Below are positions 54,005 through 61,022 of a DNA stretch of 64,000 nucleotides, one piece after another (within the stretch, counting starts at the first letter, position 1; the number at the start of each line of letters is the position of its first letter). Below the pieces are notes generated by a model, which had not been told where the DNA came from, ran no database searches, and worked only from the letters and a program-made list of their open reading frames with translations. Position numbers and translations under genes: made by a program. The stretch covers positions 1 through 64,000 of the forward strand of contig JAEYRV010000055.1 of the NCBI GenBank assembly GCA_023435305.1, given 5' to 3'. The DNA is from Bacillota bacterium. Lineage in GTDB: Bacteria > Bacillota > Clostridia > Acetivibrionales > DTU013.

Positions 54005-54694
54005 ATGAACGGATCGCTGGATTCAAGCGGGCCTTTCTCAGACATGGTTTCCAATAATGCAGACATGCTGGATACTGATGATCCTTCTTCAGAAATGGTT
54101 TCCGGATATGCCGGCGCAGTGGATACTGATGATCCTTCTTCAGATACGGTTTCCGGATATGCCGGCACAGTGGATTCGGGAGAGCCTTCTTCAGATACGG
54201 TTTCCGGATATGCCGGATCGCTGGACTCAGGCGGGCCTTCTTCAGACTTGGTCTCCAGATATGCCGACATGCTGGTGCGGGTGGGCTACACTTACTTGAA
54301 GAATATGTAGGATGCTGAGGATATCGCTCAAGAGGCTTTCCTGAAGCTTTTTGAGAAGAGTCCGGCATTTGAAAATGAGGAACACCGTAAAGCATGGCTT
54401 CTGCGCGTTGCCATGAATCTGAGCGTCAACCGCCTGCGTTCATCGTGGTTCAGGAAAAAATGCCCTCTGGAAGAAAAAATGATTCCTTTTACTGCTGAGG
54501 AAAACACTGTTCTGGATGTTGTACAGCAGTTGCCGGTAAAGTATCGGATAATCATCCACCTCTACTATATCGAAGGCTACAGTATATCGGAAATTGGATC
54601 ACTGCTCGGGCGCAAGGATTCGACTGTCGGTTCACAGATGCATCGTGCAAGAGCCATTCTCAGAACAAAACTGGAGGAGGATTTTGATGTATAA
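54005..54694 (+). pseudogene. ECF sigma factor with in-frame amber stop and repeat N-terminus
   Basis: One reading frame runs 54005-54694 except for TAG at 54308-54310. After the repeat, residues about 80-101 (SDLVSRYADMLVRVGYTYLKN) start sigma region 2. It continues past the stop as DAEDIAQEAFLKLFEK, and region 4 follows (LPVKYRIIIHLYYIEGYSIS, EIGSLLGRKDSTVGSQ). The Gln codon CAG is common at this position in relatives, so a C-to-T change is likely. AAGGTGGTG precedes ATG 54005. An internal ATG at 54413 has no ribosome site. Either the sigma factor is dead, or the amber is read through. It overlaps its anti-sigma gene. Confidence 0.8.
54020..54274 (+). repeat. Five 51-bp in-frame repeats in sigma gene
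   Basis: Five consecutive units of 51 bp encode 17-residue repeats of the type DTDDPSSDTVSGYAGTV. The first and last copies resemble the presumed native N-terminal segment (DSSGPFSDMV; DSGGPSSDLV), so the array looks like a duplication of the start of region 2. Confidence 0.9.
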
Positions 54695-56258
54695 GGATCT
54701 CTACAGATCAGCCATGGAAAAGGTCCAAGCACCGGAAGACTTCAAGCTGTCAACAGAAGTCACGGGAAGAGAAAAGCACGGCGGCAGAAGATGCAGCCGG
54801 CTCATACCCGCATTTCCTGCATCTCGTGCATTACCTGCATCTCGTGCATTACCTGCGTCTCGCGCATCTCACGCGTCTCGTGCATTACCTGCATCTCGTG
54901 CATTACCTGCATCTCGTGCATTACCTGCATCTCGTGCATTACCTGCATCTCGTGCATTACCTGCATCTCGTGCATCTCGTGCATCTCGTGCATCTCGCGC
55001 ATATCCTGCATCTCGCGCATCTCGTGCATTTCGCATATTGCCCGCATTACCCATATTATCTGTATTAACCGCCGTATGCATCATATTAATCGCATGCATT
55101 ATACTAATTCCGCAGGCAACTGATAAAAACCGTTCAGCAATCAAACAAGATGAAGGATTTGAAATAATTAATGATGATACTACCGGTACCGGCAAAAAGG
55201 GTGGTCAGATAGAAGTTGCATCTGCCAGCTATATCGCAGTTGTTTATCTGGACGGATATGCATATGAGCCGATCGAATGGCTGAAAGATTCATGGGGCCC
55301 TTCAGATAATGATCGTTATGAATCGATAAAGGAAAAAAAGCTGGGCGAAGTGACATTGGATCTGAAGGGCTTGAGATATAAAGGCACCCCGCCTGATTTC
55401 TCCAGTACCTATGATGTGGGCACAGGCATATATAAAATAAAGGATGTCAAGGTGGAAAGCGCGATACTTGTGGACTTCGGCGGCAATCCAAAAATTTTTT
55501 ACCGGGCTCGCAAACACGTATCGGACATAGATACACCAATTGGTCTTACCATGTCGGAGGTTTTCAGAATGCTGTCAGATAACGGCAAAATCGTGTCGGT
55601 CGAACTCCGGAGTGACGAAGATGGTTCCTGGATGAATTCTTCAGATGATCCCGGACTGATTTCGCTGCTGAATGAAGAATTGCCCGAAGAAACGATCCTG
55701 AACATGGGACAGATAGAAGACGACCCGTACAGCAAAGATTACCGGGTACCGGTCAATCTGCTATTCTCAGACGGCGGGGCACTGCATGTTCAGTTCTTTC
55801 CCGGGGCAGGTCTGGCTTCGACCTTTGGCGGCTATATCCGGATATCGGAGGATCTCGGCACATCGATCAGGAATCTGTATGAACAGGGAAGTCCCTATCC
55901 ATGCCTCTCCGAATTGCTGCCCTATCAAGAGGAAGATATATCCTATTTTTATCTGAAAAAACATACCAATGGCGATGAAATTCTTTGCGAAAATCCCCAA
56001 TGGTCAATAGGTCCGCTTATGGATATGCTGTCATACTACCGTGTACGGGAAACAAACAATACAGATGGCAGGCTGGTCATGACAGCGGTTCTGGGGAAGT
56101 CTGAATCCGACAATATCACAATTGAGTTCTACGAAATAGCTGATAATATAGTGACCTTGATAGGCGGCAGATATTACGTACCAATACGCGGACAACTACA
56201 ATACGACAGTCTTGACAGTTACTTATATAATTACACGGATATAGGTACTAACAACTGA
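54687..56258 (+). CDS. Anti-sigma-factor-like membrane protein with ASRALP repeats
   Basis: The 523-residue protein begins MYKDLYRSAMEKVQAPEDFK, an N-terminus typical of clostridial ECF anti-sigma proteins. A repetitive Ala/Ser/Arg/Leu/Pro linker follows (44-116), then one TM helix (about 118-142) and a large extracytoplasmic part (about 145-523) that I do not recognise. ATG 54687 overlaps the sigma stop and has GGAGGAGG 6 nt upstream, inside the sigma gene. It should hold the sigma factor at the membrane, but the partner gene is interrupted. Confidence 0.72.
   Translation: MYKDLYRSAMEKVQAPEDFKLSTEVTGREKHGGRRCSRLIPAFPASRALPASRALPASRASHASRALPASRALPASRALPASRALPASRALPASRASRASRASRAYPASRASRAFRILPALPILSVLTAVCIILIACIILIPQATDKNRSAIKQDEGFEIINDDTTGTGKKGGQIEVASASYIAVVYLDGYAYEPIEWLKDSWGPSDNDRYESIKEKKLGEVTLDLKGLRYKGTPPDFSSTYDVGTGIYKIKDVKVESAILVDFGGNPKIFYRARKHVSDIDTPIGLTMSEVFRMLSDNGKIVSVELRSDEDGSWMNSSDDPGLISLLNEELPEETILNMGQIEDDPYSKDYRVPVNLLFSDGGALHVQFFPGAGLASTFGGYIRISEDLGTSIRNLYEQGSPYPCLSELLPYQEEDISYFYLKKHTNGDEILCENPQWSIGPLMDMLSYYRVRETNNTDGRLVMTAVLGKSESDNITIEFYEIADNIVTLIGGRYYVPIRGQLQYDSLDSYLYNYTDIGTNN
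54816..55034 (+). repeat. 18-bp (ASRALP) tandem repeat in anti-sigma gene
   Basis: About a dozen units based on CATCTCGTGCATTACCTG encode PASRAL repeats, ending in ASR triplets and ASRAYP/ASRAFR. All frames on both strands stay open through the array, which shows it is recent and uniform. It lengthens the cytoplasmic linker just before the TM helix and is strongly basic (Arg). Confidence 0.9.
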
Positions 56259-56334
56259 ATATATGATGACATAGCCGGAGAAAAAAATTTTTCTTAATGT
56301 GTTTACTATTCAAAGTACGGGGTAAATATATAAT

Positions 56335-56520
56335 ACAACCATATGGTTGATAAAATAATTACCAGGAAGGGAATGAGTCCAAAGGAAGAGTAAGCGAAGG
56401 ACCAATCACCACGGTAAGGAAAGCACGAGGGAATGTAGTTGAGTAACCCCAACCTCCAAATCTGCTCGGTGGGAGCAGGGTAACGGCCGGATCACTAAGT
56501 TATATATATCCGGCCGTTTT
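56335..56520 (+). ncRNA. Candidate structured RNA, class not assigned
   Basis: A gene-free 370-bp stretch (56259-56630) contains a candidate RNA. A -10-like TATAAT (56329-56334) is followed by a perfect palindrome CAACCATATGGTTG (56336-56349), then purine-rich sequence with paired GTCC/GGAC, GAGG/CCTC and a strong CTGCTC/GAGCAG hairpin (56462-56478), ending in an intrinsic terminator. No ORF with a ribosome site is present. The size and autonomous layout recall large clostridial RNAs such as the raiA class, but I cannot verify that from memory. Confidence 0.6.
56484..56520 (+). terminator. Terminator of the candidate structured RNA
   Basis: Perfect 9-bp stem CGGCCGGAT (56484-56492) / ATCCGGCCG (56508-56516), followed by TTTT. 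Confidence 0.85.
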
Positions 56521-56574
56521 ACTGCCCAAAAAACATGAGCGGTGAGCTTTAGCCGGATTTTTATAATAGGCGGA

Positions 56575-56625
56575 AAAAACAAAACCCCTCGGGATCCATT
56601 AAAGGTCCCAAAGGGGTCTTTTTGT
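56575..56625 (-). terminator. Terminator of rpsF-ssb-rpsR operon
   Basis: On the minus strand ACCCCTTTGGGACC pairs with GGATCCCGAGGGGT and is followed by TTTGTTTTTT. It begins just after the rpsR stop. Confidence 0.88.
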
Positions 56626-56630
56626 AATCT

Positions 56631-56924
56631 CTATTCGGCTGTAAACGGCAGCAATGCTACAGTTCTGGCCCTCTTGATAGCTACGGTCAGCTGGCGCTGA
56701 TGCTTTGCACAGTTACCTGAGATCCTTCTGGGAAGTATCTTTCCTCTTTCGGATATGAACTTCCTCAGCTTTGCAACTTCCTTATAATCTATATCGGTAA
56801 CCTTGTCCACACAAAAAGAGCAAACTTTTTTCTTGGCCCTTCTCATTCTCATGCCGCCTTTTCCTTCGCCCTTGTCATATGAATCTCTGCCGCCGCCTCT
56901 GTTATCCCTTTTTCCTCCTGGCAT
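56631..56924 (-). CDS. rpsR: 30S ribosomal protein S18
   Basis: The 97-residue protein has a Gly/Arg-rich N-terminal extension, then the S18 core (DIDYKEVAKLRKFISERGKI, SGNCAKHQRQLTVAIKRART). The Cys set CSFC plus a later Cys/His suggests the zinc-binding form. AAAGGAGG is about 11 nt upstream of the ATG. It is the last gene of the rpsF-ssb-rpsR operon. Confidence 0.96.
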   Translation of the reverse strand: MPGGKRDNRGGGRDSYDKGEGKGGMRMRRAKKKVCSFCVDKVTDIDYKEVAKLRKFISERGKILPRRISGNCAKHQRQLTVAIKRARTVALLPFTAE

Positions 56925-57007
56925 TCAAACACGCCTCCTTTCATAAACGCTCATGCATGCTCCTTATGAGCATACATTGCTGCTTGCTTATAAGGTCGAA
57001 TCAATTG

Positions 57008-57448
57008 TTAAAATGGCAAATCATCGTCTTCATCAGTCTGGAAGAACCCGGCATCGCCCTGTCCTCCCTGTGCAGCCGGTTCATAGTTCGCAGATCCGGC
57101 CGGCTTGAAAGGCGCTCCGCCCTCATTCTTCTTGCTGTCTGCAAAATAAGCTTCATCAATGACGACTTCGGTTATATAGTGTTTTTTGCCTTCATTGTCA
57201 TCCCATGACCTGTTCTGAAGACTTCCCACCACAACGACCTTCAATCCCTTGGTAAAATACTTGCTGCAGAATTCAGCCGTATTTCTCCAGGCGACTATAT
57301 TGATGAAATCCGCCTGCCTCTCTTCACCCGGCTTGGAAAACCTCCGGTCTACAGCTAATGTGAAATTGCATTTCGCTGTATTGTTTGTGGAAGTATACCT
57401 TAACTCGGGATCCTTTGTGAGTCTGCCCATTAATATGACCTTATTCAT
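57008..57448 (-). CDS. ssb: Single-stranded DNA-binding protein
   Basis: The 146-residue protein has an N-terminal OB fold (MNKVILMGRLTKDPELRYTS), a Gly/Gln/Pro linker and the acidic tip DEDDDLPF that recruits partner proteins. It lies between rpsF and rpsR in the standard operon. Confidence 0.97.
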   Translation of the reverse strand: MNKVILMGRLTKDPELRYTSTNNTAKCNFTLAVDRRFSKPGEERQADFINIVAWRNTAEFCSKYFTKGLKVVVVGSLQNRSWDDNEGKKHYITEVVIDEAYFADSKKNEGGAPFKPAGSANYEPAAQGGQGDAGFFQTDEDDDLPF

Positions 57449-57457
57449 ACAATCACC

Positions 57458-57745
57458 CTATTTTTCTTTGTTAATAATCATATATTTGATTATTCCGTCA
57501 GTGATCTTGTATATCCTCTCAAGTTCACGCGGAAATTCGGACTCTGCGCTGAAATTTGCAAGAACGTAATAACCTTCGGTCTTGTCGGCGATTTCATAAG
57601 CAAGCTTCCTTTTTCCCCACTCATCGATGTTCTCCAATTGCGCAGAGGTCTCAAGCAGGTTCTTGAATTTCTCAATAAGAGCCTGTGTGTTTTCCTCACC
57701 AATGTCGGGATCGATGATGAATATGGATTCATACTTGTTCATCAT
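57458..57745 (-). CDS. rpsF: 30S ribosomal protein S6
   Basis: About 95 residues starting MMNKYESIFIIDPDIGEENT, with WGKRKLAYEIADKTEGYYVL. Tandem ATGs at 57745 follow GGAGGTG by 8 nt; the longer ORF to 57799 is rejected. First gene of the rpsF-ssb-rpsR operon. Confidence 0.96.
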   Translation of the reverse strand: MMNKYESIFIIDPDIGEENTQALIEKFKNLLETSAQLENIDEWGKRKLAYEIADKTEGYYVLANFSAESEFPRELERIYKITDGIIKYMIINKEK

Positions 57746-57950
57746 TTGACTTTCACCTCCTTCTGGACTGAACGGCCCTGCCACAAAAGTGCAGAGCAAG
57801 GATTCTGAAATGACATTTTATCATAATACTTTAATATGTGCAAGTTTTTGAGGAAATGTACGTTAAATAAAGTCATGCAAATCTTGTATGCTGTCTGTTC
57901 AGCCAGACAGCGGCATCTATAAACACAGAATTTCCTGCCAAAGAACAGTG

Positions 57951-58298
57951 TTACAAAATGTATCTGCCAATAATAAACAACAGAAGTACAATAGCAGCAA
58001 TTAAGAATATATTTATTGCTGCATTGATTGATATATTAAAGCGAGTAAACTTTTTTGGCGGCAGATGTTTGTTCTGATTCCTGATCAGGCCATTCTCCTT
58101 TATATACTGATTGATTATGTATTCAGCCTCTTTCAGGAGCAGGTCATTCCTGATACTCGTCCTGTTTTGTGCCGGCTTGCTGCCGATGGTTCCCACCGCC
58201 GCATCCTGGCCGGGTTTCAATATTAGTATCGCCTCTTCGATCAGATTTGAGGAAATATTTTTTATCACAACAATTCTTTTTGAATCACCAGCCACCAT
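57951..58298 (-). CDS. Unknown tail-anchored small protein
   Basis: About 115 residues. The N-terminal half is beta-like and polar (KRIVVIKNISSNLIEEAILI), the middle is basic, and the last 25 residues form one membrane helix (INIFLIAAIVLLLFIIGRYI). I do not recognise the family. ATG 58298 has GGAGG 5 nt upstream. It lies alone between rpsF and spoIIE. A hairpin without a clear T-run lies downstream (57885-57912). Confidence 0.65.
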   Translation of the reverse strand: MVAGDSKRIVVIKNISSNLIEEAILILKPGQDAAVGTIGSKPAQNRTSIRNDLLLKEAEYIINQYIKENGLIRNQNKHLPPKKFTRFNISINAAINIFLIAAIVLLLFIIGRYIL

Positions 58299-58418
58299 AT
58301 TATCCTCCAAAAACCATAATAATAAGCCTTATTATAGTTTGTGAAAAATATATGGTTTTATACAATTAATTTCCTGTATTTCCGGTCCGGTCCGGCACGC
58401 CAAACCTACCCTTTTTTT

Positions 58419-60794
58419 CTACCGGGGTTTTTTCCACACCTTCGCCGCCATTACTGTCAGATCATCAAAGGGCTTGTTATCACAATGCCTGACGGCTTCA
58501 TCCAGGATAGAGCCGGCCACCTGCTGCGGATTCTGACTTTCCAGCTGCTGAATATAATTCATCAGCGCCCTGTCCCCCGACTCATCACCTGTCATGCTGT
58601 CCACGACACCATCCGTCACCATTATGATCATATCACCTCCCTCCACATTCTTCCTGGCCAGTTCTGCATCCAATCCAGGCAGTATGCCGGCCGGCAGTGT
58701 TGCAGCCTTTATCGTCTCCACCCTTGAATTCCTTTTTATGAATGTTGGTGCAGCTCCTATCTTTATGAACTCGACTTCGCCGCTGAACAGGTCAATTATT
58801 GACATGTCTATAGTGCAGGTATTTTCCTCGTCAGACCTGAGAACAAGCACTGAATTGATCAGATCTACTGCCATTTCCTTGTCAAAGCCTGACTCAAGGA
58901 AGTTTTCCAGCATGCTGACCGTGGCCTTGCTCTGGGCCGAAGCGCCATAACCCGTGCCCATGCCGTCGCTCAATGCCAGTGTATATTTACCATTGCCGCT
59001 GTCCATAAATGTAAAGCTGTCACCTGATACCTTGCTGCCATACTTGGGCATCCTTGCTACTCCGGTCGTTAGTTTCAGGTTCTCAGCCTCTATATACTTA
59101 AGGCTGCAGCTTCCATCCTTACTCATTACACAACCCTCGTCAATCCGTGCCATTCTCCTTCCCACTGCATCCGAAACTATACTGTCAATAATGGCTGCGC
59201 ATTTTCTGCCTCCTCCGCATCCTCCATGGCGAACACTCACTTCATATTTGTCCCACAGTCCTTTATAAGCTATGATCTCTCTCGCCTTTATCCCTTCTCT
59301 CTTTAATGCTGCGGCAATTGCATCCTCCAACGGACTTAGAAAATTCACTTCTGTATTGATCTCCTCAGCGAGGCTGCCGATCACGCGGGACATGCCTTCG
59401 AACTGTCTGCCTATGACAGCCCTGCTCTCGCCGATTTTGCTCTTCCACACAACACCGACCCTGAATAATTCGTACATGTTGTTTACTGCATTGACAAAAT
59501 CATTGATCCTTGGGCATTTATCAATAAAATAACGAGGTATGTCATTCTCCTCGACCCTGCCCTTGGTTTCAAGCTTTTCTACAATTTGGAACATGACCTG
59601 ATATGTATCATAAAAACTCCGCTCCCAGCAATGCATGCAAAGGCTGCAATCACTGCAGATCCTGTCTGCCACTCTGTCAAAGAGAACATTTATATCCTGT
59701 CTCTCAGAGGGTATGGCTGTTTGTGCAGTTTCTTCAAAGGTTCTTGACAATTCCATGAAGGTGCGTGAGAACTTCCCAAGCCTTTCCGCGGTGATATCCC
59801 TTATCTTTCGGGAATACCCCTTTCTGTCCTCAAGCTCCGCCGAGCCTCTGGCAAAAGGTCCTGTCAGGCGATCCAAAAACCTTTCCGGGACAATGAAAAA
59901 GATTGCCGATGAAGCCAGTATCTCTCTTAGATAGAGCAATGTCTCGGCGGCTCCGTTGAAGTATACGGCAAGTACCATGTTCCCAAGGACAAAACCAAGC
60001 GCAGCGCCTACCCTTCCCAGATTTCCCAGTATCCCGGCCAGCATTCCGCACAGGGCATATGTGCCTGCAATTGAAGGTGTGAATTCCGATGACATGCTGA
60101 TAATCAGTCCGATAACAGCTCCGGCTGAGGCGCCGGCCCCCGCTCCGCACTTATAACTAAGGAACAGCAACAGCAGAACATATAATATGTTCCGCAATGA
60201 AAATCCAAAAATCTGAAGAGGTCCAAAGCCGGAAAGGATCAGTGCTGCCGTGAGGCCCATGCTTATGACCTCCTCATTGCCGAACAGCGCCTTTTTCAAA
60301 TTTCCCGACATTATAGGTATTGAAAAACTGAATATAAAATAAAGTGCAAAGCATATGAAGGAGCTGAAAAACGATTTCAGCACATCATATAGTAAAAACC
60401 CTTCAAGTCCGGCCAGCATGAGCTGTGGTACAAGCATGGATACAAAAAGCACGGCCGCAGCTTTAATATTCATTCTTTCATTCGTGAATTTAAAAGGTAT
60501 CGAGAGAACACAGAACAAAAGCATACATGCCGCATTGATGTAGACCAGTTCCAGAGAGCCTTGAAAGACAGCTCCCAGCAGCACAGCCGCTGCCGTCATG
60601 ATCCTGATGCCCGCGCCACCGTATGATGCAGCGAAAAAAGCAGCTCCCAATGAAAGCATACCGGCGATATTGCTGCTTCCAAGCAGGAATGCCGAAATCA
60701 GGATGAGAAAATTGTTTTGCTGTAGTAAAAACCTGGTGATAAACTTCATTAATAAACCGGTCTTGTTCATTTGTACACTTACAGTTTTCATCAT
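58419..60794 (-). CDS. spoIIE: Stage II sporulation protein E
   Basis: The 791-residue protein has about ten N-terminal TM helices (about 25-330), a central region (about 340-570) and a C-terminal PP2C phosphatase with LALSDGMGTGYGAS and MIIMVTDGVVDS. SpoIIE dephosphorylates SpoIIAA and so activates sigma-F in the forespore, and also acts at the polar septum. GGGGGG lies 5 nt before ATG 60794. A Spo0A-type promoter is upstream. Confidence 0.96.
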   Translation of the reverse strand: MMKTVSVQMNKTGLLMKFITRFLLQQNNFLILISAFLLGSSNIAGMLSLGAAFFAASYGGAGIRIMTAAAVLLGAVFQGSLELVYINAACMLLFCVLSIPFKFTNERMNIKAAAVLFVSMLVPQLMLAGLEGFLLYDVLKSFFSSFICFALYFIFSFSIPIMSGNLKKALFGNEEVISMGLTAALILSGFGPLQIFGFSLRNILYVLLLLFLSYKCGAGAGASAGAVIGLIISMSSEFTPSIAGTYALCGMLAGILGNLGRVGAALGFVLGNMVLAVYFNGAAETLLYLREILASSAIFFIVPERFLDRLTGPFARGSAELEDRKGYSRKIRDITAERLGKFSRTFMELSRTFEETAQTAIPSERQDINVLFDRVADRICSDCSLCMHCWERSFYDTYQVMFQIVEKLETKGRVEENDIPRYFIDKCPRINDFVNAVNNMYELFRVGVVWKSKIGESRAVIGRQFEGMSRVIGSLAEEINTEVNFLSPLEDAIAAALKREGIKAREIIAYKGLWDKYEVSVRHGGCGGGRKCAAIIDSIVSDAVGRRMARIDEGCVMSKDGSCSLKYIEAENLKLTTGVARMPKYGSKVSGDSFTFMDSGNGKYTLALSDGMGTGYGASAQSKATVSMLENFLESGFDKEMAVDLINSVLVLRSDEENTCTIDMSIIDLFSGEVEFIKIGAAPTFIKRNSRVETIKAATLPAGILPGLDAELARKNVEGGDMIIMVTDGVVDSMTGDESGDRALMNYIQQLESQNPQQVAGSILDEAVRHCDNKPFDDLTVMAAKVWKKPR

Positions 60795-60815
60795 TCGTAC
60801 CCCCCGTTAACAACG

Positions 60816-60848
60816 ATTATAACGAGGGCGTCCGGTGTATTTTGTCAT
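60816..60848 (-). promoter_or_regulatory. Spo0A-dependent sigma-A promoter of spoIIE
   Basis: Minus strand: ATGACA (60843-60848), a 21-bp spacer, TATAAT (60816-60821). The over-long spacing is a known feature of Spo0A-activated promoters such as spoIIG and spoIIE in Bacillus. TGACAAA, close to the 0A-box TGTCGAA, overlaps the -35. Confidence 0.65.
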
Positions 60849-60899
60849 TTTCGGAAACTGCTGTAAAAGAAATTTGTGACACCTGCCAACAAAAAGCTG

Positions 60900-60946
60900 T
60901 AAAAACAGCATGTTCCTTATCTTTGATAAAAGAACATGCTGTTTAT
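60900..60946 (-). terminator. Terminator after rsgI
   Basis: Stem AAACAGCATGTTC / GAACATGCTGTTT with a loop of about 16 nt, followed on the minus strand by TTTTTA. It separates sigI-rsgI from spoIIE. Confidence 0.85.
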
Positions 60947-61022
60947 ATAAAAGTATGAGACAGGCAGATTTATTATTTCATTTGTAGAAACACGTCGACA
61001 TAAATATTCCGGTCAGGCGCAC

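Noticed and set aside
54791..55123. Plus-strand Ile/Ser/Cys-rich and minus-strand Met/Glu-rich ORFs
   Set aside because: Alternative frames of the ASRALP repeat, without start signals; only the anti-sigma frame continues into a TM helix and is coupled to the sigma gene.
57885..57912. Rho-independent terminator (GCTGTCTG/CAGACAGC hairpin)
   Set aside because: The stem is good, but neither strand has a T-run after it.
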